Positions 25,895 to 35,500 of a stretch of DNA of 64,000 nt are shown here, piece after piece. The stretch covers positions 61,110 to 125,109 of the forward strand of contig NZ_JAFLNE010000009.1 of the NCBI RefSeq assembly GCF_017313225.1. The letters are read 5' to 3'. The position numbers and the translations under genes were made by a program. The stretch's first letter is position 1, and each line of letters opens with the position of its first letter. The stretch is from Allomuricauda sp. CAU 1633. Its GTDB lineage: Bacteria > Bacteroidota > Bacteroidia > Flavobacteriales > Flavobacteriaceae. A model generated the notes under the pieces. That model was not told where the DNA came from, did not search any database, and worked only from the letters and a program-made list of their open reading frames with translations.

Positions 25895-26908
25895 TCAGCG
25901 TTTTGAATTTAATAGTTCCAATACTTTTGCCCAAACCTCTCCATTGACTGGAATTCCCTTTTCCAAATTTATGGCCCTGGTCCGTAAAGCACGTTCTCCT
26001 GGATAATAGGTTTTGTCCTTTGGATGCATGGGTTCCACGTCATGGACATAATCAATGATTTCATTGAGAAGTCTTTCTTGTAGGCCCTTATTGCCAAATA
26101 CTTCGGGATAAATACAGAGAAAAACTTGCGAAACAGCTGTTTCATGTTCTTTTTGACCAATTTTATAGGTGGAATCCCCCGCCGCCAATAAGGTGGCCAG
26201 CATATCCAAGACCATGGAGAGACCTGACCCTTTCCAATATCCTATGGGCAGTCCACGTTCCTTCTGCAATATTTTTTCGGGATCTTTAGATAATTCGTTG
26301 TTTTGGTCCCAACCCCCGGGATAAGGTAGTTTTTCACCTTTAAGTCTATATTCATTGATTTTCCCGAACGAAAATTGGGAAATTGCCATATCCAAGACGA
26401 CGTGGCCCTCTGCCCTGGGTATTGCCACAATGAACGGATTGTTTCCTATCCGGCTATCATTTCCACCCCAGGGGGGCATGTTTGGTTTTGTATTTGTAAA
26501 AAGGATGGCTATGCAGCCTGCTTCTGCTGCTTGCCACCCATAGGCACCACCCCGCATCCAGTGATTGGTGTTGCGCAGGGCAACCATTCCCATTCCGTGG
26601 AGTTTTGCCAATTCTATAGCTCTGTCCGTACATTTTTTGGCATTGACAATACCAGGTCCAAGATTGCCGTCCCATCTTTCAATGGTGCCAAACGCCTGTA
26701 CTTTTTCAGCTTCAGCATTAATTTTCACCAAACCTTTTTCCACAAAATCAATAAAGGAGGGGACACGGTTGATGCCATGTGAATTTACCCCAAACAGGGT
26801 GTTGTCTGTATATACTTTGGCCATGGATTGGGCCTTATCCTTTGAAAATTGATACTTTAAGAACAGTTTGTAAAGTACATCCTGCATTTCTTCATTTGTA
26901 ATTCGCAT
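25895..26908 (-). CDS. LDH2/YiaK-type NAD(P)H-dependent ketoacid reductase
   Basis: A 337-residue member of the malate/L-lactate dehydrogenase (LDH2) family. It is closest to E. coli YiaK (2,3-diketo-L-gulonate reductase) in the segments SHGINRVPSFI, HGMGMVALRNTNHWMRGGAYGWQAAEAG, MPPWGG and LPIGYWKGSGLSMVLDM. The catalytic histidine of the family lies in SHGINR. It may interconvert a keto-sugar-acid made during pectin breakdown, but neither substrate nor direction can be read from sequence. It is separated from the uronate operon by 459 bases and from the GntR gene behind it by 533. Confidence 0.85.
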   Translation of the reverse strand: MRITNEEMQDVLYKLFLKYQFSKDKAQSMAKVYTDNTLFGVNSHGINRVPSFIDFVEKGLVKINAEAEKVQAFGTIERWDGNLGPGIVNAKKCTDRAIELAKLHGMGMVALRNTNHWMRGGAYGWQAAEAGCIAILFTNTKPNMPPWGGNDSRIGNNPFIVAIPRAEGHVVLDMAISQFSFGKINEYRLKGEKLPYPGGWDQNNELSKDPEKILQKERGLPIGYWKGSGLSMVLDMLATLLAAGDSTYKIGQKEHETAVSQVFLCIYPEVFGNKGLQERLLNEIIDYVHDVEPMHPKDKTYYPGERALRTRAINLEKGIPVNGEVWAKVLELLNSKR

Positions 26909-27441
26909 GGTCTTTTATTTGTATGTGGCATTTTGAACGCATGAAGGGTCACCCTCTCGAAGATAGGTATAAGAGTGAAAAGTAGGGTTAGGCATTAGTA
27001 ATATCGAAAATATAGGAAACTAGGGATTTTTAAATTATAAAAGTTAAAGGCCCCATTTTTATTGGGGCCTACTAAAAAAACTAACTAACTCAAAAATCAC
27101 AAACTATCCTGACTAGGGACACGCTTTCTAACTTATGAGATCAAAAACCATCCAACATTTAAGGACGTAAACTTATGACCAAATTAAGAATATCATTATT
27201 TTTTTCTATCCTGCACCTACCTGTGATTGAGTGAATTGGATATGTCCCTCCTTATTCTCCCTACCAATTTCATACTTGATTTGTTGAGATATTTCAGCCT
27301 ATAACCCCTTGTTACTACTTATAAAGCTTTATACATGGAATTGGCATATGAGTATTCTATGTTTAAGGAAAGGGCTTTAAATGGATTGGTTGGTGGCATT
27401 TGGCTCATAAAAGTTTTAAGGGCGAACCATAAAATGCTAAT
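26909..27441. other. Noncoding region between GntR regulator and YiaK-type gene
   Basis: A 533-base region with no credible gene. On the minus strand it holds a GAGTTAGTTAGTTT stretch followed by a strong hairpin (27047-27072), about 140 bases upstream of the YiaK-type start. On the plus strand, around 27449-27480, ACCTCTTTCAAC pairs with GTTGAAGGGGTT before a T run, overlapping the end of the GntR gene; it could end plus-strand transcription although no plus-strand gene precedes it. Confidence 0.45.
27047..27072 (-). terminator. Hairpin AGGCCCCA/TGGGGCCT
   Basis: A perfect 8-base stem with a loop of T and A residues. On the minus strand it is preceded within 25 bases by TTTGAGTTAGTTAGTTTT, the same arrangement as at 2731-2796 and 51727-51809. 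The T tract after it is short, so a leader or attenuator hairpin is as likely as a full terminator. Confidence 0.55.
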
Positions 27442-28473
27442 TCACAAAGAACCTCTTTCAACATAGTTGAAGGGGTTTTTTATTTTTGAAAGGGTATTTT
27501 CCAAAATCATGGAAGCTGCCATTTCTCCCATCGCTTTAAAGTCTGTGCTAATTACAGTAATGTCAAGAAGAGCCTTCAAAGGGGTGTCATTGTAGGAGAT
27601 TATTCCTATTTCCTCACCCACTACAATTCCTTTCATTTTTATTTGCTGCATTAGATTGACCAAGTCTGTTTCTTCTATAATGATGTATACATCTTTTCCG
27701 GTAAGTTCCATGTCTTCATAAATTTCATCCAACACTTCAAAATCAAATTGATTTTCGGAACAAAACAGATGAAAGCCGTGCAAGATTCTCAGGGGATATG
27801 GGAAGATTGATTTTCTAGGATACACCAATATTATCCTATCATATTTTTTAAGTTTATTCAATGCTTTGGAGAGGGCGTCGTAAATGTCAAATTTAAAATC
27901 TTGATAAACTGACCCATAATTTCCACTAAGTTCGGGTTTACTGTTATCCAACAATAACAACTTTTCTTTAGGAATTTCGTCAATGATTTCCATAATGGAT
28001 TCAGGACAACTGACATGTTGTAAGTTTTCATTCTTAAAATGGGGCATTATTACATAATAATCAAAGGCGCCCATGTTTTTTTCGATGGCTTTGGCAAACA
28101 AAGATTCTTCACAATGATATATTGAAAGGGTGACGTGACCATCCGCTCCCATAAAATTTACAAAGGAATTGTAAATAATTAGTTTGTACGAACTGGGCTT
28201 GTTGATCAAAAAGAACACATTGATTTTGGAAATCAGTTCAGTTTTTGTGATATAGAATCCCTTGCCCTTTACAGAAGTAATGACTTTTCTTTTTTTTAGC
28301 TCACGGTATGCTTTTTCAACTGTATCCCTAGACAGATAACATTCGGCGCTCAGTTCATTAATGGAAGGGATTTTATCGCCAAGTTTAAGTTTTCCTTTTG
28401 CAATGTTATCTATGACACAATCAATTATTTGCTTGTACTTGGGAACTCTTGAAACGTTATTAATAACAATCAT
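27442..28473 (-). CDS. GntR-family regulator with LacI-like effector domain
   Basis: A 343-residue regulator. The winged helix at about residues 5-75 contains YLSRDTVEKAYRELKKRK. The remaining ~260 residues resemble a periplasmic-binding-protein fold (KKYDRIILVYPRKS, GKDVYIIIEETDLVNLM, GIISYNDTPLKALLDITVISTDF). It is a paralog of the truncated gene at 1-395. It precedes the YiaK-type gene on the same strand with a long leader and may control it. The TCCTATGGTA sequence 30 bases upstream of its start may be its own operator. Confidence 0.85.
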   Translation of the reverse strand: MIVINNVSRVPKYKQIIDCVIDNIAKGKLKLGDKIPSINELSAECYLSRDTVEKAYRELKKRKVITSVKGKGFYITKTELISKINVFFLINKPSSYKLIIYNSFVNFMGADGHVTLSIYHCEESLFAKAIEKNMGAFDYYVIMPHFKNENLQHVSCPESIMEIIDEIPKEKLLLLDNSKPELSGNYGSVYQDFKFDIYDALSKALNKLKKYDRIILVYPRKSIFPYPLRILHGFHLFCSENQFDFEVLDEIYEDMELTGKDVYIIIEETDLVNLMQQIKMKGIVVGEEIGIISYNDTPLKALLDITVISTDFKAMGEMAASMILENTLSKIKNPFNYVERGSL

Positions 28474-28766
28474 GTAAATGGGAAAAACTTTTATTGCAAT
28501 TGTCCTATGGTACCAATTTAATAAAGTTTATTTAAAAGAAAATTTAAAAATAGGGAATGGGCAGTAGCACTTTTCTATATGGGGTGCATTATTCATAGCA
28601 ATTTCATGTAGAGTACTATTCAAAGATGCTAAATCAGTAAATATAGTACTGGACACGGTGGAAACTTTGGTACACATCGTAAGAAAACTTGCCCTGATCA
28701 ATCCAGGATTTGGAGCAAATACCATTCAAATACAAATATTGACATAGGAATCCACTACATTAAAAA
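28474..28766. other. Gene-free gap with frames open on both strands
   Basis: This gap of 293 bases holds the upstream region of the GntR gene and the transcript end of the TetR gene. A plus-strand frame without a start codon runs to a stop near 28745 (VETLVHIVRKLALINPGFGA), and an overlapping minus-strand frame of 65 codons is open too. I recognise neither, and neither has a convincing start or context. One may be the remnant of a lost gene. Confidence 0.25.
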
Positions 28767-29381
28767 TCAGGAATTCTTCTCAAAAAGCAATTCCAAATAA
28801 TTTTTAAAATGTTGTAATTGTTTGGCAGAAATAGTAGGGTCGTTCAATGCCTTGGAGATAATAAAAGTACCTTCAAAAATGACTGTGAATTGGTCTGCCA
28901 AAGATTCAATATCTACACCTTTTTTAATACTATTATTGGCTAAAGTGTCGTTAAGAAGTTCCATAAAGGTATGGCGCCAATTAAGAATGGCGTTGGAAAC
29001 AACCGCTAAAGTTTCTTGGTCAAATTGACTTGGTTCATGGGTATAAGATGCATATAAACAACTAGAAACTTCTTTTGTGTTTGACATCGTATCTATGAAC
29101 AGCTGCACAAACTGTAAAAGTCTTTTAAGAGGAGTCTCTTTTAACGATTCCGTTTCTTGTAAAGCCCATTCTAAATGAGCCTTGTCTTCATGGGCATAGG
29201 TTTCAATCAGAGCTTTAGCCAATGCATTTTTAGTCTTGAAATGATAGAAGAAAGCCCCTTTGGTTATTCCTGTTTTATCAAGTATTTGGTCAATACTAGT
29301 TCCTGAAAATCCATTGTTGAAAACCAGCTCTTTGGTTTCAACCAATATTTTGTTTCGTGTTGGTGTACCATCTCTTCCCAT
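28767..29381 (-). CDS. TetR/AcrR-family transcriptional repressor
   Basis: A 204-residue TetR regulator. The N-terminal helix-turn-helix is FNNGFSGTSIDQILDKTGITKGAFFYHFKTKNALAKAL, followed by an all-helical ligand domain. It is transcribed away from the TPR/SCO/methyltransferase operon. Two related operator-like sites straddle that operon's promoter, so it most likely represses the operon and releases it on binding a small molecule. The HTH resembles repressors that respond to electrophiles or drugs, but the ligand is unknown. Confidence 0.88.
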   Translation of the reverse strand: MGRDGTPTRNKILVETKELVFNNGFSGTSIDQILDKTGITKGAFFYHFKTKNALAKALIETYAHEDKAHLEWALQETESLKETPLKRLLQFVQLFIDTMSNTKEVSSCLYASYTHEPSQFDQETLAVVSNAILNWRHTFMELLNDTLANNSIKKGVDIESLADQFTVIFEGTFIISKALNDPTISAKQLQHFKNYLELLFEKNS

Positions 29382-29412
29382 GAACCAAATATACTTTTTT
29401 CATCAAAATTGA

Positions 29413-29469
29413 ACAAACTAGTTGGTCTAAATAAAATAAGTTATATATTTGCACCGTCTAGTCTGTTTA
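29413..29469 (+). promoter_or_regulatory. Promoter of the TPR/SCO/methyltransferase operon with two TetR-like sites
   Basis: TTG at 29422-29424 and TATATTTG at 29444-29451 are 19 bases apart, an exact Bacteroidota -33/-7 pair. AACTAGTTGGTCTAAAT (from 29416, with the palindrome AACTAGTT) overlaps the -33 element. GTCTAGTCTGTTTAAT (from 29456) lies at the expected transcription start. The two share the pattern CTAGT..GT.TAA. This is the layout expected for direct repression by the divergent TetR protein. Confidence 0.65.
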
Positions 29470-29498
29470 ATAATTTAAATTCGGTTAAAACTAAGGAC

Positions 29499-31226
29499 AT
29501 GAAAAAAATAATCATTACATCAGCAATCGTAACTGTTGTTACGGCATTGTATGTTTCAGTAATAGGCTCAAATAAGGAGGCGCAAGAAACTTCTCCTTTG
29601 TTAGCCTATAATTTTGTGAAGTGCACACCTGCTAAATTTTTATTGGGTACAGTGGATACCACCCAACAAATTTCCCCATTGTTCAAAAACTTGGGAAATC
29701 TAGATTTTAAAATATCCACAGAAAATGATAGGGCCCAAGCTTTTTTCAACCAAGGGTTTAAACTGTGCTACGCCTTTAATCATGCCGAGGCACACCGTTC
29801 TTTTATGGAAGCTGCCAGATTGGAACCAAATGTTGCCATGAACTATTGGGGGCAAGCTTTTGCATTGGGGCCAAATATAAATGATACACAACCCGATGAT
29901 GAGCGTAAGAAGAAGTATAACGAGGCCATTGCCAAAGCTAGGGAGCTGGCATTTTTGGCATCTCCAAAAGAACAAGCATTGATTAAGGCTTTATCGGCAC
30001 GATATAGTGAAGATTTAAGTAAGGATGTTGCCGAACTAAATATGGCTTACATGCATGAAATGGCTAAAGTGGTTAAAGCCTATCCAGAAGATGCCAATAT
30101 TCAAATTTTATATGCGGCATCGGTAATGAATACGGTTCCTTGGAATTATTGGGACAAGGATGGAAATCCGTCACCAAATATAAAAGAAGCCAAAGCAGCT
30201 TTGGAAAAAGCCATGAAACTGGAGCCAGAAAATCCAGGTGGGCATCATTATTATATCCATATGGTAGAATTGCCACATCCGGACATGGGTGTTGAAAGTG
30301 CCGATAAACTGGCCTCACTAATGCCTGGAGCAGGACACATTGTTCACATGCCTTCCCATATCTATATTAGGGTAGGTCGGTATAAAGATGCCGTAAAAGT
30401 TAATCAAGCGGCCATATTGGCCGATGAGGATTATATCTCACAATGTTTTTCGCAAGGGCTGTATCCCCTAGGATATTATCCCCATAATATCCACTTTTTA
30501 TGGTCTTCGGCCAGTTTGTTGGGCAGTAGTGAACTAGCCATTGATGCTGCAAAGAAGACGGCCGAAAAAGTACCAGCTGGTGAATTTGTGGAAATGCCAT
30601 TCTTACAAGATTTTGCAGCAACACCGTTGTTGGCTTATACCAGATTTGGAAAATGGAATGAAATTTTATCAATTCCAGCGCCGAGCCCGAAAATCAAACA
30701 TTTAAACCTAATACGTCATTATGCCAGAGGGATTGCTTTTATAAGAAAAGGAAATGCTAAGGAGGCTCAAGAAGAATTGGATGCCATGAAAACCCTCAAG
30801 AACGACCCGGAATTGGAAACTTTAGTTGCCACGCCCAACAATTCCTCTGCATCCATAGCAAGAATAGCGGAAGCCGTAGTGGCAGGAGAGTTGGCTGCAT
30901 TAAATGGTGATTTGCCAACCGCCATAAAACATCTTAGAGAGGCCGTTGCTTATGAAGATGCCTTGGTTTATACCGAACCAGCTGCATGGCATGTACCCAC
31001 AAGGCAAAATTTAGGGGCTGTTTTAATGAAAGCCAAAAAATACAAGGAGGCTGAAAGCATATACAAAGAAGATTTGGCAGTATTAAGGCAAAACGGATGG
31101 TCTTTAATGGGATTATACAATGCATATACTGCCCAAGGTAAAAGTAGTGAAGCCAAAAAGATTAAGGAAGAGTTTAATAGGGCTTGGGAAGATGCGGACA
31201 TCACCATTACAAAATCAATTTTATAA
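29499..31226 (+). CDS. Exported TPR-repeat protein with conserved histidine clusters
   Basis: A 575-residue protein beginning with one hydrophobic segment (IIITSAIVTVVTALYVSVIG), so it is exported or membrane-anchored. TPR-like helical repeats fill most of its length (AQAFFNQGFKLCYAFNHAEAH, AALEKAMKLEPENPGGHHYY, AVKVNQAAILADEDY). Histidines recur in tight groups: His95/His99, His248/His249 and His280/283/287 (GHIVHMPSHIY), which suggests metal binding. The function is unknown. It is first in an operon with an SCO-type protein 10 bases downstream. ATG 29499 was chosen because the upstream codons overlap the promoter. Confidence 0.8.
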   Translation: MKKIIITSAIVTVVTALYVSVIGSNKEAQETSPLLAYNFVKCTPAKFLLGTVDTTQQISPLFKNLGNLDFKISTENDRAQAFFNQGFKLCYAFNHAEAHRSFMEAARLEPNVAMNYWGQAFALGPNINDTQPDDERKKKYNEAIAKARELAFLASPKEQALIKALSARYSEDLSKDVAELNMAYMHEMAKVVKAYPEDANIQILYAASVMNTVPWNYWDKDGNPSPNIKEAKAALEKAMKLEPENPGGHHYYIHMVELPHPDMGVESADKLASLMPGAGHIVHMPSHIYIRVGRYKDAVKVNQAAILADEDYISQCFSQGLYPLGYYPHNIHFLWSSASLLGSSELAIDAAKKTAEKVPAGEFVEMPFLQDFAATPLLAYTRFGKWNEILSIPAPSPKIKHLNLIRHYARGIAFIRKGNAKEAQEELDAMKTLKNDPELETLVATPNNSSASIARIAEAVVAGELAALNGDLPTAIKHLREAVAYEDALVYTEPAAWHVPTRQNLGAVLMKAKKYKEAESIYKEDLAVLRQNGWSLMGLYNAYTAQGKSSEAKKIKEEFNRAWEDADITITKSIL

Positions 31227-31236
31227 ACGATTTACA

Positions 31237-31890
31237 ATGAAAACCTTAAAACGTATACGTTGGATTCCGGTGGCCTTGTTATTGATAGTATCTATGTTTT
31301 TGATATCTAATTTATCCGATAAAGAGCGCGCACTGGCTATATACAACCCTGCCGATTTAAACCCAGAATTGGTGGATGAAAGTTTAAAGCATGTAAAAGA
31401 AGGTCATACCGTTATGGATTTTGAACTGATAAATCAAAATGGGGAAATTATTACCCAAGAGGATTACAAAGACAAAATTTATGTTGTGGATTTCTTTTTT
31501 TCAAGCTGTCCAACCATTTGTCCTGTTATGACCAGCAACATGGTTAAAATTCAGGAAGCATTTTTGGAAGATGACACTATAAAGCTACTGTCCATATCGG
31601 TAACACCCAAAAACGATAGTGTTCCCACTTTGAGGGATTATGCAGATAAAAAAGGTGTTGTAGACGCTAAATGGAACATTACCACTGGAAACAAACAGCA
31701 TATTTACGAGTTGGCGCGCAAAAGCTATTTCGCAACCACAGATGAAGGAGATGGAGGGCTTCAGGACTTTATTCACACTTCAAACTTTGTTTTGGTCGAT
31801 GAGAAAAAACAAATAAGGGGCATTTATAATGGTCTTAGTGAAGAAGAAATTCAACAATTAATAAACGACATTAAAATTTTAAACAATTGA
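31237..31890 (+). CDS. SCO1/SenC/PrrC-family protein
   Basis: A 217-residue membrane-anchored thioredoxin-fold protein. One transmembrane segment near the N-terminus (IPVALLLIVSMFLI) is followed by the SCO domain. The copper-binding set is present: Cys91 and Cys95 in SSCPTICPV and His180 in IHTSNFVLVD. SCO proteins deliver copper to cytochrome oxidase or act as thiol-disulfide reductases. No oxidase genes are nearby, so a redox or copper role for the neighbouring TPR protein or methyltransferase is possible. The stop codon shares its last A with the methyltransferase ATG. Confidence 0.9.
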   Translation: MKTLKRIRWIPVALLLIVSMFLISNLSDKERALAIYNPADLNPELVDESLKHVKEGHTVMDFELINQNGEIITQEDYKDKIYVVDFFFSSCPTICPVMTSNMVKIQEAFLEDDTIKLLSISVTPKNDSVPTLRDYADKKGVVDAKWNITTGNKQHIYELARKSYFATTDEGDGGLQDFIHTSNFVLVDEKKQIRGIYNGLSEEEIQQLINDIKILNN

Positions 31891-32531
31891 TGGAAAACCC
31901 AAGTTTTGAGAATAACGCTGTTCGAGGGCCAATAAATGCATGGGTGTTTCGTGCACTAAACGGTTATATGGATTATCTCTTTGGAAAATCAAAAAGAGAA
32001 CTTTTTAAAAACCATCCGAATACCGTTGTAGAAATTGGTCCAGGTTCAGGTGCCAACATGCGCTATCTAAAAAAGAACACCAAATTAATCGCCATTGAAC
32101 CCAATGTACACATGCACAAAAACTTAAAAATTAGCGCACAGAAGTATGGAATCGACCTAGAAATAAAAACTTTAGCTGGAGAGGCCCTAGATCTGCCGGA
32201 TAATTCCTATGATTTTGTAATAAGCACATTGGTTCTATGTACGGTAAAAAATCCGGTGCAGTGTGTTAACCAAATTAAGCGCATATTAAAGCCGTCTGGA
32301 AAGTTTGTTTTTATAGAGCATGTTAAAGCGCAGGAGAATTCCCTTCTCGCTTTTATTCAAAATGTAATGCACAGACCCTGGCATTGGTTTTTTGAAGGGT
32401 GCCATACCAACAGGGATACAAAAGCCTTATTGGAAATGAGTGGGTTTAGTTCGTTAAAGGTTCAGGCCTATAAGTCGTACTCACCGTTCATTCCAATAAT
32501 ACCCCAAATAAGAGGAACGGCGTACAAATAA
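31890..32531 (+). CDS. Class I SAM methyltransferase resembling METTL7 thiol methyltransferases
   Basis: A 213-residue methyltransferase. VVEIGPGSGANMRYL is motif I and IAIEPN is motif II. STLVLCTVKN, FIEHVKA, WHWFFEGCHTNRDTKALLE and PQIRGTAYK at the C-terminus match, in order, the segments I recall for animal METTL7A/B, which methylate thiols. The bacterial member could methylate sulfide or small thiols; this is inference from resemblance. It is translationally coupled to the SCO gene. ATG 31890 is used rather than the TTG at 31887. Confidence 0.82.
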   Translation: MENPSFENNAVRGPINAWVFRALNGYMDYLFGKSKRELFKNHPNTVVEIGPGSGANMRYLKKNTKLIAIEPNVHMHKNLKISAQKYGIDLEIKTLAGEALDLPDNSYDFVISTLVLCTVKNPVQCVNQIKRILKPSGKFVFIEHVKAQENSLLAFIQNVMHRPWHWFFEGCHTNRDTKALLEMSGFSSLKVQAYKSYSPFIPIIPQIRGTAYK

Positions 32532-32571
32532 TTTGTGGTATAAATTTTCTAATTTTTGAAGCGGATTAAAA

Positions 32572-35500
32572 TCAAGGCTTCCCTTGCATGTACTCGGTTG
32601 GGGTCATTTCAAATTGCTTTTGAAAATTCCGTCCAAAACTGGTAGCAGAATTGTACCCTACGATTTCGGCTACCTCAAAAATGCGATACTTTCCTGTTTT
32701 TAGCAGTTCGGCCGACCTTTTTAGGCGGGTAATGTTTATCAACTCATTGGGGCTGAGGTTGGATATGTCCTTGATTTTACGGTATAAGGTTGACCGGCTC
32801 ATGTTCATGATCTCTGCCAAGACTTCCACATTAAGTTCATGGTCTGCCATATTCTCGTAAATGACTTCATCCAACTTTCTAATGAAAGTCTCATCGGTCT
32901 TTGTATTCGCAATACTTCTAATATGGGCCAGTGGTGAACTCGTGTAGTGTTCCAGAATATGTTTCCGATTTTCTAGCAAGTTGGCAATGTGCACCTTTAG
33001 ATGTCGCATGGAGAAAGGTTTCTCCATATAGGCATCTGCACCCGACTCAAGGCCTTCCATTTTAGCGGCCATTGCACTTTTTGAAGTAAGCAGGATTACC
33101 GGAATATGGCTTGTTTCTAGATTGGTCTTTAAGTTCTTGCACAGTGTAAAACCATCCATACCGGGCATCATTACATCACTGATGATAAGATGGATGTTCT
33201 CCACTTCCAAGATTTGAAGGGCAACTGCACCATTTGAGGCTTTAAAAACAGTGTACTCCTCTTTCAATTCCTTGGCAATAAAATCCAGTAATTCTTCACT
33301 GTCTTCTACCAGTAAAATACTTGTTTTTCCAAACACAGTCAGACTTTCTTCCGGTTCCTCATTTTGAAATCTTTGATCCATTCTTTTGGGCCAGAGCACA
33401 AATTCCTTTTCTTGGCGGATAGGTAGTACCAGTACAAAACAGTTTTCAATCCCATTACTCGCATCCAGTGTTAAGCTTCCTTGGTGCATTTCTGTAAGCG
33501 ACCTGGCCAATGCAAGTCCAATTCCAGTTCCAGACTGATTCTCCACACCGGATACCCTGTAGAAAGGCTCAAAAATAGTTTCTTTTAAATGTGTGGGAAT
33601 CAAATTTCCATCATTGGCAATGGTCAATATCAATCCCTCTGTACTGGTTTTGAGGTGCACGTTCACATTCTTTTCGGCATATTTTATGGCATTCCCAAAG
33701 AGGTTGCTCAGTATTTTCCGAAGGGCCTCAGCATCCACATAGGCATAGATATCGTGGTCGCTCGTGTTCAATTTAAAATCGATTTCACGCTCCTCAATGG
33801 CTTCGCTAAAGCGTTCCAAAGTCTTTTTTACCAACTCTGTAATATTGGTCTCCACAAACGTAAGGTTCACCCGTTCGGTTTCGGTTTTTCTAAAATCCAA
33901 CAACTGGTTCACAAGGTCCAACAAGCGGTTTGTGTTTTTTTCAATGATGTTCAGATTTTCGGATACGCCCGGCAATTCCTTCACCTTATTGAGCACTTTT
34001 TCCAAAGGACTTTTTATTAAGGTCAACGGGGTACGTATTTCGTGTGAAATATTGGTGAAGAACTCAATTTTGGCCTCGTACAGTTCTTTTTCCTTTTTAT
34101 AGTTTAGCTGACGGATTCTCTGAATGTTTTTGATCTTGTTTCGTTGGTGATATAGTCTAAACCCTAGAATCGCTAAGGTTGCAATCAAAAACGTATATAG
34201 GGCATAAGCCAAGTTGCTTTTCCAGAATATGGGAAAAACTTTTACTTGCAAAGCCTTGGATTCTTTACTCCAAGTACCATCATAGTTCATGGATTTAACC
34301 TTGAACACATAATTTCCTGCTGGAATTTCGGTAAAAGACACGTTGTGACTTTTTTTGAGGCTGATCCAATCGTCGTTCAACCCTTCCATCCGATACCAGT
34401 ATTCCGTGGTCTCGGGAGCAGCATAGCCCAAGGCTGCAAAACCAATACTAAAGGAAGCCTGATTGGGCTTTAAATTGATTTTATTGGCCCAAATCAATGA
34501 TTCTTGCAAAGGAGAATCTTCATCGGATACATTGACTTCTGTATTATTTATTTGCAAGCTTGTTAGATAAATTGGAGACTGTTCGGAATTCTCTTTAAAA
34601 CTTGAAGGATTGAAACTTACCAGCCCCGCAACACTTCCAAAGTAAAGCGTTCCATTATCATCTTTATAGGCGGAATTGTAGTTGAACTGATCACTCAGCA
34701 AACCATTGGCCTTGGTATAAATTCTCTTTTCTTCCGTATCTGGATTGAATTCGACCAAACCCTTCGAGGTACTGATCCATAACCAGTCTCCAACCTCAAT
34801 TATGGAGTAGAACACATTACTGGGAAAACCATCCCCAACCGTATAGGTTTTAAAATCATTTGTTTCTTCTCGATACAGGTTAAGTCCATACTCTGTGGTA
34901 ATCCAAATACGGTTACTACTATCTTGAAAAATTCCATTGACATTATTACCACTAATACTGTTCCGATCATTGATGTCATGTCTATAAATCCGTTTCTTTT
35001 TGGTTTTGGGATTAAAAGTAAACAGACCATCCCAATAGGTACCGGCCCAAAGCACACCATCATCATCTTTTAGTACGGCAGTAAAATGTGTGTCTTCGGA
35101 AAAGGCATCAATGGTGGTGAACATGTCGGTTTCGTAATCGTAGGTTTGAATCCCGGAATCTGTTACCACAAACAGGTTCCCAAAATCGTCTTCATACAGA
35201 CTAAAAATGAAATCACTGGAAAGCCCATGACCATCACCACGCCCGTAATGCTGTACTACTTTACCCGTAGTGATGTCCATGATGTCCAATCCATGCTGGA
35301 AAGTACCCACCCATAAACGGTTTTCATTGGGAAAAAGAGCATGGATGTTATAATAGGAAAGTGTTTGGTCCGATTCTGATGGGGCATAATTTGTAAAAAG
35401 CCCTGTTCTTGGGTCATATTTATTGAGCCCGGCATCTTCGGTTCCAATCCAAAGATTTCCAAAGCGATCCTTAATGATTTCCCGTACCGCATTTCCACTA

